Positions 26,160 through 36,722 of a stretch of 64,000 nucleotides of DNA are shown here, in pieces. The stretch lies in the NCBI GenBank assembly GCA_027924645.1, contig BSBN01000140.1, positions 15,708,501-15,772,500 of the forward strand. The letters run 5' to 3'. Positions within the stretch are counted from its first letter, which is position 1. The number at the start of each line of letters is the position of its first letter. Source of the stretch: Cunninghamia lanceolata (Eukaryota > Streptophyta > Pinopsida > Cupressales > Cupressaceae). The notes beneath the pieces were generated by a model. That model did no database searches, was not told the origin of the DNA, and worked only from the letters and a program-made list of their open reading frames with translations. Position numbers and translations under genes: made by a program.

Positions 26160-26606
26160 GAGAAACCCAATTAAAAAATATAGAGTTATTGGTGACACAA
26201 CTAACCATTTTAATAGAGATGAAATAGATGAAAGTTAGACAGTCACAAAACATTCATATCTCCAAAAAAACAAACTGCGAATGGATGATTTTTGGATATT
26301 ATTTAGGTAACTAGGTTGTCCACCATATATAAAAAATTTAAGGAACCCAGTTCGTAAAATTAAAGTTATGGCTAATGCAACAGACTGCTAAAACAAAGAT
26401 GAAATGATTGAGAGGTAGATAGTCACTAAACATTCATATCTCCAAAATGATGAACTTGGTATGGACAATTTTTGGATACGATTTAAGTAACTAGGTCGTA
26501 CACCATGTATCAAAAATTTAGAGGATCCCAGTTCATAAAATTAAAGTTATGGCTACCGCAATAGAGTGTAAAAACATAGATGAAATGGGTGAGAGATAGA
26601 CCGTCA
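26160..26606. repeat. ~180-bp tandem repeat, about 2.5 units
   Basis: The anchor CATTCATATCTCC and the flanking GTCAC recur with spacings of 180 and 181 bp. A third, truncated unit lies upstream. Confidence 0.75.
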
Positions 26607-27081
26607 CATCAATTGATGATTCCCAGAAATGCAATGATATAAACATGAACAATTGGATCTGATAACAAATTTTCTAGCCTCTCAATCAATAGAAAAAATT
26701 ATAAATCAAATATCTGCTTCAACAGAAAAATGAGACAAAAATTAGAACCAAAGGAACTTGATTTCGCTTGCTTGACTAGTTGAAGATTCGATGTCGGGTT
26801 CAACTATTGCAGCCACAAACCATTCTCTCCCCAAAAGTTCCATCTGCTCAAGGTTCTTATTAGAGAGAAATCCCCCCCTAAATGCAGCCCAAAAACTCCC
26901 TATTTAGAGAAAGAAATCCCTAAAATCTTCCAGAAGATTACCCCCCACAAGACGTAATAACTCCTGCATGAACACTATCTTACAGTTTGCTATTTTTAAC
27001 ATTTTATTACTAGACCAAGATAAATATATTTTTTGGGAACACATGAATATTATTTATTTATTTATGTCTAGTTGCAATTAC

Positions 27082-27083
<2 letters not shown>

Positions 27084-27112
<29 letters not shown>

Positions 27113-27118
27113 TATTAT
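27084..27118. repeat. (TTA)n microsatellite
   Basis: A run of TTA trinucleotides in AT-rich sequence. Confidence 0.85.
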
Positions 27119-27951
27119 CTTCACTTCTAGAATAATATATTTTTCATAAACTAAATTTACATAAGGACATTTATATATTTATTTATTTAACAAAAATGCT
27201 TCATAACTAATTATTTTATTTAAAGGAAACAATAACCAAAATAATACCAACAAAATAACCCAACTGTCAAACTATGCTTAACTACTATGCAAGATCAAAA
27301 AGCAATATCACCACAACAATGACTGACTATCATGACCAAACCAACAACACTGACAGGGTACACAACCAGACATTCATCCTATTCAAGGATGATGGCTAGG
27401 CTAGGGGACCATATGTTATCTCCATTCAACAACTTCCATTAGTATGAAGGCATGCTCAAACCTACCAATTTAGGCGAAGTCGATGCCTGGCACCTATAAC
27501 CTACAACAAACAAAAGTGTCGAGTACATTCATATAATCGTCTAGGGAGACACATAGTGACATGAAATCGCAGCATAGTAGGGTACTCATTATGAGTAATA
27601 CTACACCATCCCTTCACAAAACACATCACAAGTATCCACATTAAACAAATTCATTAGTAAATAAACAACCAGATAACATATAGATAAATAATCACATTAA
27701 TCACGTAGTAAAACTAATCTACATAATCAATTAACCTATAACTGATCACAACATAAGCATAATGTATTAATCATAAAGTATCAATAGTGTCATCATAATA
27801 AACATCAATGAGTGTCATCAACTAAGTCATAATAGTATGCTTACCATCAACATGTTTATCATACCCTACGTATTCCAAGTATTTTACCTTCTTCTTCATG
27901 CTCCTTAGCCGGACCACTTGCTCATCCAAAGTGAGAATGGAGGGGCACTAC

Positions 27952-27992
27952 ATCCTCCCCCCCAAAACTTGACTTCCTCCTGGAAGTCACAA
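27952..27992 (-). other. Gypsy polypurine tract and last codons of pol
   Basis: On minus the sequence reads a short coding-like end (DFQEEVKF) and then a G-rich tract TTTTGGGGGGGAGGA, immediately followed by the LTR start. The right-hand gypsy element has the same arrangement (DDFHEEV, then GGGGGGAGGA), so this is the 3' end of a related element. The integrase expected upstream is not recognisable. Confidence 0.6.
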
Positions 27993-29470
27993 ACTAGGGT
28001 GGAAACATTTAACATATTAGTATTGTAACTTTCTATTGCCAACATACACATCCATATTAAGCAATTCTTCATAAAACAAGCACAATCGTTCAATAAAGAC
28101 AAGAAGAACATCAATTATTTACCTTTAAGTCATATCATGTAATCTACTTATATCTAACCATACATATTTTGAAAGTTTCTTACGGTTTAGAGAATTGCAT
28201 TCACATATACTCAAGGAAAAATACTTCTCATATCTTATTTCCACTATGCTTTTGACTATTTACTAACATACACAGTACAATTCTCTGTAGAGTCCTCCCT
28301 TGAACACACTATCAAAGGTTCAAAATGAATATGATAGAAACAACACTTAACACAAAATGGGGCCAAAAAAACCAAAAATTTGGAATAGCCACCATAGAGA
28401 TTTAAAAATAAATACAAACCCAAGTGGGAAAACAATCAAATCCAACTTTAAGTCACAAAGTGCTGGCAATTTTCAATAATAAATCAAGTAAAAATAAAAG
28501 GGTTTTGGTGACCACTATCGTCATAAGAAAGTTCAAAGAAAGAAAATTCACTGTTAACCCCCAACAACATATGAAACAACTGTCAAGAATTCCAAAACAA
28601 CCAAATTACAAAACAAATACACGGGTAAGTGCAATAAGATGGGGGGCCAAAAAGGAGTCTTAAGTGGCCATTTTTTTTTTCTGAAATTAGGAAATGCTGG
28701 CCTTGGAGGAGAAATTGAGCATAGTTACACTCAATATTTGGAGATGCAACCAAAACAATGTTCGTAGTGCTCTGAGTCTACTTTCTAAACTACTATTTAT
28801 TTTTTAAAATGGTATAGATTATTGGGTTCAAAACAGGGAGCCACAAAAATCGGTGTTTTTTTGTCAAAGAAACATAACATAGCATGTTTTGTGGCTCTCT
28901 CAAAAGGTCAACTTTTTTTTGGGTATTTTTAAAATCACTATGGTTAGAAATTAGCTAATAGCATTTAGTTTATGCCTGATTTTTCTGATAATGTTTTGAT
29001 GAATATTTGATTTTTTACTAATTTTCAAAGTGGACACATCCTAAAAAATAGAATTTTGGGTGTGCTACCCCTATAAATTTTGAAAACTAATTGAAAATCA
29101 TTTTTATCTTTTTTTAATATGTGTAGAATGGAGTCTAGTTTCTAAATATGTAATTTTTTTGAAATTTCAATGAATAGTTAATTTACAATGAAAAAAAGAC
29201 CAAACAGTGATTTTTGCCCAAAAATAGACACACAAACAAAAGAAATTAAAGATGAAAGGCTTAACATAGTTAAAATGTGAAAAAATCCACATCGTCAAAT
29301 AGCTAAGAGAAAGCCTAACATTACCTAGGTGTTTGATTTGTTTGACCTTGAAACATGTGCAAATATGAGGGTTGGCACGAATGAAATTATGTGAAATCTT
29401 GAAGAATATGGAAAAACACATCTGTGGATGTTGAAAAGGCACTCGAAGCCTTTGGGTTGGAAATCCAATG
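27993..29470. other. AT-rich stretch without recognised gene
   Basis: No supported gene. Poly-T/A tracts and short frames only. It lies where the interior of the left gypsy element should be, but I see no pol motif, so that part is deleted or replaced. Confidence 0.4.
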
Positions 29471-29474
29471 CAAA

Positions 29475-29544
29475 TCCCAAGCCCAAGGCTTGGGATTCCC
29501 AATGAAAAACATAACGTGAGCATGTTATAACACACTCACGTTAT
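29475..29544. repeat. Two perfect inverted repeats
   Basis: First: arms TCCCAAGCC/GGCTTGGGA (29475-29483 and 29487-29495) with a 3-bp loop. Second: arms ATAACGTGAG/CTCACGTTAT (29511-29520 and 29535-29544) with a 14-bp loop, CATGTTATAACACA. The second resembles the foldback at 35880. Confidence 0.85.
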
Positions 29545-29603
29545 TTTTTGCTTTGTATTTTTCTTTTTCCGCAAAAGTTTGTGTTGTTTGTCATGTTTGA
29601 AAT

Positions 29604-29683
29604 AATGCGAGCGCATTATAATGCGAGCGCATTATAATGCGAGCGCATTATAATGCGAGCTCATTATAATGCGCTCGCATTAT
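29604..29683. repeat. Five tandem 16-bp palindromic units
   Basis: Units AATGCGAGCGCATTAT (three times), AATGCGAGCTCATTAT and AATGCGCTCGCATTAT follow with no gap. Each unit and each unit junction (ATTATAAT) is self-complementary, so the block can form several alternative hairpins. It is CpG-rich inside AT-rich DNA. Confidence 0.9.
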
Positions 29684-29721
29684 GTTCCCCTTAAATTTTT
29701 TTATGTTCAAGGTTATTAATG

Positions 29722-29780
29722 ATGTATGTATGTATGTATGTATGTTTGTATCTATGTATGCCTATATGTATGTATGTATA
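29722..29780. repeat. (ATGT)n microsatellite
   Basis: Tandem ATGT with a few substitutions, just before the telomere-like array. Confidence 0.85.
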
Positions 29781-29799
29781 GTGTTGAGGGTAGAGGAGG

Positions 29800-30261
29800 G
29801 TAGAGATGGGAGTGAACCAGATAGGGGAGGAGAGGGGTGGATAAGGATTAAGTGATTAATGTTTAAGGTTGAGGTTTTAGGGATAGGATTTAGAGTTTAG
29901 GGATAAGGGATTAGAGTTTAGGACCTTGAGGGATTAGGGTTTAGGGTTAAGGCATTAGGGATAGTGTTTAGCAATAAGGGTTGAGGGATTAGGGTTTAGG
30001 TAGAGTGTTGAGGGTAGAGGGATTAGGGATAGTGTTTAGGGTTGAAAGTTTAGGGTTAATCGATTAGGGTTTAAGGTATAGTTTTGAGGGTTGAGGGTTT
30101 AGGATTTAAGGTTTAAGTGTTGAGGGTTGAGGTTTTAGGGATAGGGTTTATGGTTTAGGGATAAGGGATTAGGGTTTAGGGTTTAAGGATTAGGGTACCA
30201 TAAGTTATAATTAGGGATTAGGGTTTATGGTTTAGGGACTAGGGATTAGGGTTTAGGGTTA
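29800..30261 (+). repeat. Degenerate telomere-like array, block 1
   Basis: Dense degenerate copies of the plant telomere heptamer TTTAGGG (TTAGGGA, TTGAGGG, TTTAAGG variants) in one orientation. Interstitial, because ordinary DNA lies on both sides. Confidence 0.85.
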
Positions 30262-30263
30262 GG

Positions 30264-30548
30264 GATGTACAATTAAGGGGTACCATAAATAAACTAGAAT
30301 TTAGGAAGGGTTGGGAAAATTTTGTGAATCATCATGGGCTGGAGATTAGATATTTTTTTGTGTTTAAGTACATATCCAAGTCATAATTTAAGGTTAAGAT
30401 ATTTCAAAGAATAGGGTGTGTGAAAAACATCAATGCTCTTCGGCTTATGAATACCAACATTGATTTAGATAAAAGATGCCCTTCTTCTAACAGAGTATGC
30501 AGTTCAAGTGAACCGATGGGCAACAATTTGTCAAATGAGTTGGTTTAA
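30264..30548 (+). pseudogene. B3-domain (REM-like) exon fragment, unit 1
   Basis: The frame DVQLRGTINKLEFRKGWENF, then VNHHGLEI, a B3-like block ending in FKYISKS, and a Lys-rich end matches the W-x-V-x-L ... GW-x-x-F ... GD-x-x-V-F ... F-x-V-x-I pattern of B3 domains, which bind DNA in plant REM/VRN1-type regulators. An in-frame TAA interrupts the KSYFKV strand, and the conserved GD is altered. The upstream half of the domain is missing. Confidence 0.7.
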
Positions 30549-30584
30549 TGGGTGTGTCTCCTTCTTTAAGGCCTAGGTGGGCAG

Positions 30585-30875
30585 GAGTGGGATGTACAAT
30601 TAAGGGGTACCATAAATAAACTATAATTTAGGTAGGGTTGGGAAATTTTTTTGAATCATCATGGGCTGGAGATTGGAGATTTAATTGTGTTCAAGTACAT
30701 ATCCAAGTCATATTTTAAGGTTAAGATATTTCAAAGAACAGGGTGTGTGAAAAATATCAATGCTCTTCATCTTATGAATACCAACATTGATACAGATAAA
30801 AGATGCCCTTCTTCTAACAAAGTATGCAGTTCAAGTCAACCAATGGGTAGCAAGTTGTCAAATGAGTTGGTTTAA
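30585..30875 (+). pseudogene. B3-domain exon fragment, unit 2
   Basis: The best preserved of the four from the GLEIGD motif onward: GLEIGDLIVFKYISKSYFKV, followed by KIFQRTGCVKN and a tail ending SNELV and a stop. Two TAG/TAA changes lie just before the GW-x-F box. As a single exon without the first half of the domain it cannot make a functional B3 protein. Confidence 0.72.
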
Positions 30876-30911
30876 TGGGCATGCCTCCTTCTTGAAGGCC
30901 CAGGTCAGCAG

Positions 30912-31204
30912 GAGTGGGATGTACAATTAAGGGGTACCATATAAATAAAGTGGAATTTAGGAAGGGCTGAGAAAATTTTGTGAATCATGATGGGCTGGAG
31001 ATTGGAGATTTCATTGTGTTCAAATACATATCCAAGTCATATTTTAAGGTTAATATATTTCAAAGAATAGGGTGTGTGAAAAACATCAATGCTCTTGAAC
31101 TTATGAATACCAACATCGATACAGATAAAAGATGCCCTTCTTATAATAGAGTATGTAATTTAAGTCAACCAATGCACAACAAGTTGTCGAATGAGTTGGT
31201 TTAA
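30912..31204 (+). pseudogene. B3-domain exon fragment, unit 3
   Basis: Same exon with GLEIGDFIVFKYISKSYFKV intact. A 2-bp insertion in the upstream part (ATAAATAAA becomes ATATAAATAAA) and a TGA before GLEIGD break the frame. Confidence 0.7.
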
Positions 31205-31237
31205 TGGGCATGCCTCCTTCAAGGCCCAGGTGCGTAG

Positions 31238-31600
31238 GAGTGGGATGTACAATTAAGGGGTACCATAAATAAACTGGAATTTAGGTAGGGTTGGGAAAAT
31301 TTTGGGAATCATCATGGGCTCGAGATTGGAGATTTTGCTGTCTTCAAGTACATATACAAGTCATATTTTAAGGTTAAGATATTTCAAAGAACATGGTGTG
31401 TGAAAAATATCAATGCTCTTCAGCTTATGAATACTAACATTGATACAGATAAAAAATGCCCTTCTTCTAATAGAGGATGCAATTCAAGTCAACCAATGGG
31501 CAGCAAGTTGGTAATCTTGAATTGGTTTCTGATGAAGAAAACAATGATGTTGTTGAAGCAATGGAAGAAAATCAAAATTTTAACTCTAAGTTAATTTATT
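31238..31600 (+). pseudogene. B3-domain exon fragment, unit 4, with downstream linker
   Basis: The fourth copy does not end in SNELV-stop. It runs on into an acidic linker (SDEENNDVVEAMEENQ in a shifted frame), which probably shows the original exon continuation. This suggests the array grew upstream of the ancestral gene copy. Confidence 0.65.
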
Positions 31601-32540
31601 TCAACTTTCAAAGTAGGCATTTAAATTGTAGCTTTACCTAGAGGATTGGTATAACAAAATCTTAATTATGTTACAAGCCTTTCTTTGAAGAACCCTAGAC
31701 ATTATGGACCCTATCATCTAGAAAAGCACATGACAGTGAACTCTGCCCCACCTTTCAAATCAAATATTTACCTTTTATTCAATGAAAATGAAGTCACAGA
31801 ATGTAAACCGACCATGCATACTAGTAAGATCAAATTCTCTGCCTTCTATTCTTATTACTCTTACTTTATTAAGAGAAGAGTGTCAAAAAGAATGGGTTTA
31901 ATTGTAAGCTAACATAAGGAAAAGCAATTTTGTTATTACATTTTTGCGAGGGATCTCTAATAGTCTAATATAATGCAGTCTTCTATAATATGAACATCTG
32001 CATTTGTGTGAATGCTAAGCTTCAATATAGTAGATTTATAAATCAATGCAATCAGATATTTATTGGGTTAAAATAACTTAGTTTTTGTAATGGTTTGGGA
32101 ATGTAGGATTTGCCAAAAATAGGTGAATGTCCTCTACAATTACCAAGAGAAAAAAGTTTAGTAGTTCCTGTGGATAGAGCCAGTAAAAAATGGGAGATTA
32201 TTTACCTGTTTCATAACAATATACCTCCCCTAAGTGCAAGGTGGACAACAAGAAACATAGATGTACCCCAATGCAAAGATTTTCTCATAATGATCATCCT
32301 TCTGATTTCAACTGTTAATTACTCACTGTGGATGTACCATACGCAAAGCTTTTCTCATAGTGTGTACACCTATTGGCATAATGAATCCCAAACGGGCCAG
32401 AAAAACATTCCATATAACATTACTAACATTAAAAAAGTTCATAGCCATTTTTCTGACATATTCTTGCAACTCATATATCTTAAGAGAAGTGTCAAAAATG
32501 ATGGGTTTAACAACCAAACATAAGACAAAGTAGTTTTGTT
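31601..32540 (+). pseudogene. Further B3-gene remnants
   Basis: At 32110-32290 a B3-like stretch reads ECPLQLPREKSLVVPVDRAS, then KKWEIIYLFHNNIPPLSARW, matching the L-x-LP ... W-x-I-x-Y ... LS-x-x-W pattern. It is preceded by an acceptor-like GAATGTAG. A short segment (about 31846-31940, AAGAGAAGAGTGTCAAAAAG) recurs in diverged form near 32480, so parts are duplicated here too. Stops and missing blocks show it is broken. The gene was probably a multi-B3 REM-type factor; the exact family is uncertain. Confidence 0.55.
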
Positions 32541-35500
32541 GGTTTTAGGGATAGGGTTTAGGGTTGAGGGATTAGGGTTTGGGGTTGAGGGATTATGGTT
32601 TAAGGTATAGTGTTGAGGGTTGAAGGTTTAGAGATAGGGTTTAGGGTTGACAGATTAGGGTTTAATGTTGAGAGTTGAGGTTTGAGGGTTGAGGGTTTAG
32701 GGATAGGGTTGATGGTCATAGGATTAGGGTTAAAGTAGAGTGTTGATGTTAGAGGGATTAGAGATAGGGTTTAGGGTTGAAAGTTTAACAATTGAGGGTT
32801 GACACTTTAGGGCTGAGCGTTAAGGGATTGGGGTTTAAAATATAGTGTTGAGCGTTGAGGGTTTATGGATAGGTTTTAGGGTTTAATTTTTAAGGGTTGA
32901 GGGTTGAGGGATAGGGTTTAGGGTTTAAGGTTTAAGGTATAGTTTCGAGGGTTGAGGGTTTAGCAATAGGGATAGTGTTTAGGGTTTAGGGATGAGGGAT
33001 TAGGGTTGAGGGTTGAGGGATTAGGGTTTAAGGTATAGTGTCAAGGGTTCACGGATTAGGTTTTAGGGTTTAAGGTATAGTGTTGAGGGTTGAGGGTTTA
33101 GGGATAGGGTTTAGGGTTGATGGATTAGGGTTTAGATTTGACAGATTAGCATTTAATGTCAAGGTTAGGGTTAGAGTGTCAAGGGTAGAGGGATAGGGGT
33201 TAGAGTTGAAGGTTTAAGGATTGAGGGTTGAGGTTTTAGGGATGAGGGTTTAACGCTTAAGATATAGTGTCAAGTGTTGAGGGTGCAGGGATAGGATTTA
33301 TGGTTTAAGGGTTAAGGGTTGAGGGATAGGGATTGCAGTTTAAGGTATAGTGTTGAGGGTTGATGGTTTAGGGATAGGGTTTAGGTTTGAGGCATTAGGG
33401 TTTATGGTTGATGAATTAGGGTTTAGTGTTGAGAGTTGAGGGTTGAGGGTTGAGGGTTTAGGGTTAGGGTTAGGGTTGATGGACAAGGGATAAGGGTTAA
33501 AGTTTAAGGATTTAGGGTTGAGGCTTTAGGGATTTAGGGTTTGACATTAAGGGTTGAGGGATTAGGGTTTGACATTGAGGGTTGAGGGTTGAGGTTCGAG
33601 GGTTGAGAGTTTAGGGATAGGGTTGAGAGTCGAGGGATTAGGATTAAAGTAGAGTGTCGAGGGTATAAGGATTAGGGACAGGGTTGGAGGGTTTAGGGAT
33701 AAGGGATTAGAGTTTAAGGTATAGTTCCAAGCTTGTTAAGGGTTTAGGAATAGGGATAGTGTTTAGGGTTTAGGGTTGAAGGATTAGAGTGAAGGGTTGA
33801 TGGATTAGGATTTGACGTTCAAGTTGAGTGTTTGGGATTTAGGGTTTAGGGTTTAGGGATAGGGTTGAGGGTCGAGGGATTAGAGTTAAGGGTTGAGGGA
33901 TTAGGGTTTGATGTTGAGGGTTGACGGTTGAAGTTTGAGGGTCGAGGGTTTAGGGAAGGGGTTGAGGGTCGAGGGATTAGGGTTAAAGTAGAGTGTCAAG
34001 GTTATAAGGATTAGGGATAGGGTTGGAGGATTTAGGGATAAGGGATTAGGGTTTAAGGTATAGTACCGAGCCCATTGAAGGTTTAAGAATAGGGATAGTG
34101 TTTAGGTTTTAGGGATAGGGTTTAGGGTTGAGGGATTAGAGTTAAGGGTTGAGGGATTAGGATTTGACATTGAGGGTTGAGAGTTGAGGCTTTAGGGTTT
34201 AGGGTTTAGAAATCAGGTTGAGGGTTAAGGGATCGAAGTTAAGGGTTGAGGGATTAGGATTTGACATTGAGGGTGAAGGATTGAGGTTTGAGGGTCGAGG
34301 GTTTAGCGATAGGGTTGAGGGTTAAGGGATTAGGATTAAACTAGAGTGTCAAGGGTATAAAGATTAGGGATAGGGTTGGAGAATTTAGGGATAAGAGATT
34401 ATGGTTTAAGCTATAGTATTGATCTTGTTGAGGGTTTAGGAATAGGGATAGGGTTTAGGGTTGAGGGTTTAGGATTTGCCATTCAGGGTTGAGGGTTGAG
34501 GCTTTAGGGTTTAGGGTTTAGGGATAGGGTTGAGGGTATAAGGATTAGGGATAGGGTTGGAGGGTTTAGGGATAAGGTATTAGGGTTTAAGGTATAGTAT
34601 CAAACCTGTTGAGGGTTTAGGAATAGGGATAGTGTTTAGGGTTTAGGGTTGAGGGATTAGAGTTAAGGGTTGAGGGATTAGGATTTGACGTTGAGGGTTG
34701 AGGTTTGAGGGTTTAGGGTTTAGGCTTTATGGATAGGGTTGAGGGTCGAGGGATCAGAGTTAAGGGTTGAGGGATTAGGGTTTGACATCGAGGGTTGAGG
34801 GTTGAGGTTTGAGGGTCAAGGGTTTAGGGATACGGTTGAGGGTCGAGATATTAGGGTTAAAGTAGAGTGTTGAGGGTATAAGGATTAGGGATAGGGTTGG
34901 AGAGTTTTAGGATAAGGGATTAGGGTTTAAGGTATAGTATCGAGCCCGTTGAGGGTTTAGGAATAGGGATAGTGTTTAGGGTTTAGGGATAGGGTTTAGT
35001 GTTGAGGGATTAGAGTTAAGGGTTGAGGGATTAGGATTTGACATTGAGGGTTAAGGGTTGAGGCTTTAGGGTTTAGGGTTTAGGGATAAGGTTGAGGGTC
35101 AAGGGATTAGAGTTAAGGGTTGAGGGATTAGGGTTTGACATTGATGGTTTAGCGTTGAGGTTCAAGGGTCAAGGGTTTAGGGATAGGGTTGAGGGTTGAG
35201 GGATTAGGGTTAAAGTAGAGTGTCGAGGGTGTAAGGATTAGGTATAGGGTTGGACGGTTTAGGGATAAGGGATTAGGGTTTATGGTATAGTATCGAGCTC
35301 ATTGAGGGTTTAGGAATACAGATAGTGTTTAGGGTTTAGGGATAGGGTTTAGGGTTGAGGGATTAGAGTTAAGGGTTGAGGTACTAGGATTTGATGTTGA
35401 GGGTTGATGATCAAGGGTTTAGGGTTTAGGGTTTAGGGATAGGGTTGAGGGTCAAGGGATCAGAGTTAAGGGTTGAGGGATCAGGGTTTGACATTAAGGG

Positions 35501-35730
35501 TTGAGTACATTGAGGTTTGAGGGATTAGGGTTAAAGTAGAGTGTCAAGGGTATAAGGATTAGGGATAGGGTTGGAGGTTTTAGGGATAAGGGATTAGGGT
35601 TTAAGGTATAGTATCAAGCCCATTGAGGGTTTAGGAATAGGGATGGTGTTTAGGGTTTAGAGATGAGGGATTAGAGTTGATGGTTGAGGGATTACGGTTT
35701 AGGGATAAGGTTTAGGGTTGAGGTAGACAA
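32541..35730 (+). repeat. Degenerate telomere-like array, block 2, with ~350-bp higher-order units
   Basis: About 3.2 kb of TTTAGGG-type variants in the same orientation as block 1. A higher-order order is visible: the marker AAAGTAGAGTGT (or one change) occurs at 33646, 33985, 34338, 34859, 35212 and 35533, and the marker GTTGAGGGTTTAGGAATAGG falls between them. Spacings are 339, 353, 521 (with a deleted marker), 353 and 321. Confidence 0.85.
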
Positions 35731-36722
35731 GGAGTGACTGAGAGACATAGAGACGAGAGAGGTAGAGAGGTGAGAGGGAGAGATAAGTGAGATATAGAAC
35801 ATGACCTAATGGAACTAGAGGTGAGATATTGTAAAGGTGCTATCAAAGGTGAGATAGGCACAAATATTTATGGATCAATCTATAGCAGGAAAAAATGTGA
35901 GCACATTATAATGCACTCACATTTTGTCTTGCTATAGAAATAGTAAAAAAGTATTGACCACCGTGTTCCAGGCCCACATGCTATATTTTCATGCTGATTA
36001 TGTGTGTGCTCTGACAAAAAAGAAGTGCTTTCATGTTGTTGGGAAGTTCACATGCACATTTTACACATTCTACCACCTTTGGATGTTCTTTCCACCACCT
36101 TTTCTACTTTACCAACTTGAGGAGGAAATAACATAGTTTTCACATCAAGTTTGATATATATCTATTCAAATTTCCATTTTTATAGTGTTTCAATGTTAAT
36201 TGTCATTCAATTTTAGGAATTTAACATTATAGATTGGTTAATAGTATTGTTGTTAGTAATTATATTTGATTGTTATTTAATTTAACATTGAAAAGGAAGT
36301 AAGTGGTGAAAAACTCAAATTGTTGAGGAGTTTGATGCAAGAAGAAAAAAGCACTACATAATTAGGTACTCTCTTGATTCGAATCTTCATTTTTTACGTA
36401 TGTTAAGTCTTTACATGCATATTCTTTACATTTTCCTTAATTCTATTTGAATTACATTATCATGCTTTATCATACATGTTTATAATGGACACATTCCCAA
36501 TCAAGAAAATAGCCTACAATCTCACATGATGCCATGTATATTTTCTACACTTGGGCTCTTTAATAATTATGTGTAATAAACAGACCTTAACATACCATGA
36601 TGTCAAAATATACAAGAATAAATTCTTACAACATAATAAAAATACAATCCCACTATTATGTTGTATTCATTTCTCAGGAACTAATATTGGTCTCTTTATC
36701 ATGCTATAGACAAATTTTCCGT
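35731..36722. other. Flank of the array with a 58-bp foldback; otherwise no gene
   Basis: Purine-rich GAGA-type repeats to about 35.82 kb, then a foldback and AT-rich DNA leading into the transposase-like gene. No reading frame is supported here. Confidence 0.4.
35880..35937. repeat. Foldback with 22-bp arms
   Basis: Arms at 35880-35901 and 35916-35937 match at 20 of 22 positions (CTATAGCA ... ATGTGAG / CTCACAT ... TGCTATAG) with a 14-bp loop, CACATTATAATGCA. The core GTGAGCACATTATAATGCA is close to the foldback at 29516 and to the 16-bp units at 29.6 kb. Confidence 0.85.

Larger units (their letters stand above)
3909..27951 (-). mobile_element. Candidate long gypsy LTR split by three nested elements
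   Basis: At 27951 (minus) a sequence TGTAGTGCCCC begins directly after a polypurine tract, as at the start of a gypsy 3' LTR. At 3909 a matching inverted terminus (plus TGTAATGCCCC) abruptly interrupts the gag pseudogene. Removing elements A, B and C, each with one copy of its target duplication, joins four A/C-rich pieces: 3909-4084, 11893-12127, 18263-19077 and 25279-27951, about 3.9 kb in all. This could be one LTR with imperfect inverted ends. The joining is inference: the partner LTR is not in the window and the pieces could come from more than one element. Confidence 0.4.
25279..27951 (-). other. Start part of the split gypsy LTR; no gene
   Basis: No coding sequence seen. It contains a ~180-bp tandem repeat, a TTA microsatellite and A/C-rich sequence up to the LTR terminus TGTAGTGCCCC (minus). 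Read on minus, the phrase ATAACTTTAATTTTACGAAC recurs here, a composition often seen in plant gypsy LTRs. Confidence 0.45.
30262..31510 (+). repeat. Four tandem ~327-bp units, each with a B3-domain exon
   Basis: The start phrase GGGATGTACAATTAAGGGG recurs at 30262, 30589, 30916 and 31242 (periods 327, 327 and 326). Each unit encodes the C-terminal half of a plant B3 DNA-binding domain and a short tail. Between units stands a short sequence ending in an intron-acceptor-like CAG before GAGTGG. The first unit lacks that start because telomere-like DNA abuts it. Confidence 0.85.

Noticed and set aside
29604..29683. Possible CRISPR-like array
   Set aside because: Units are contiguous with no spacers, and the organism is a plant.
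32541..35730. True chromosome end
   Set aside because: Array is degenerate and flanked on both sides by ordinary repeat DNA, so it is interstitial.
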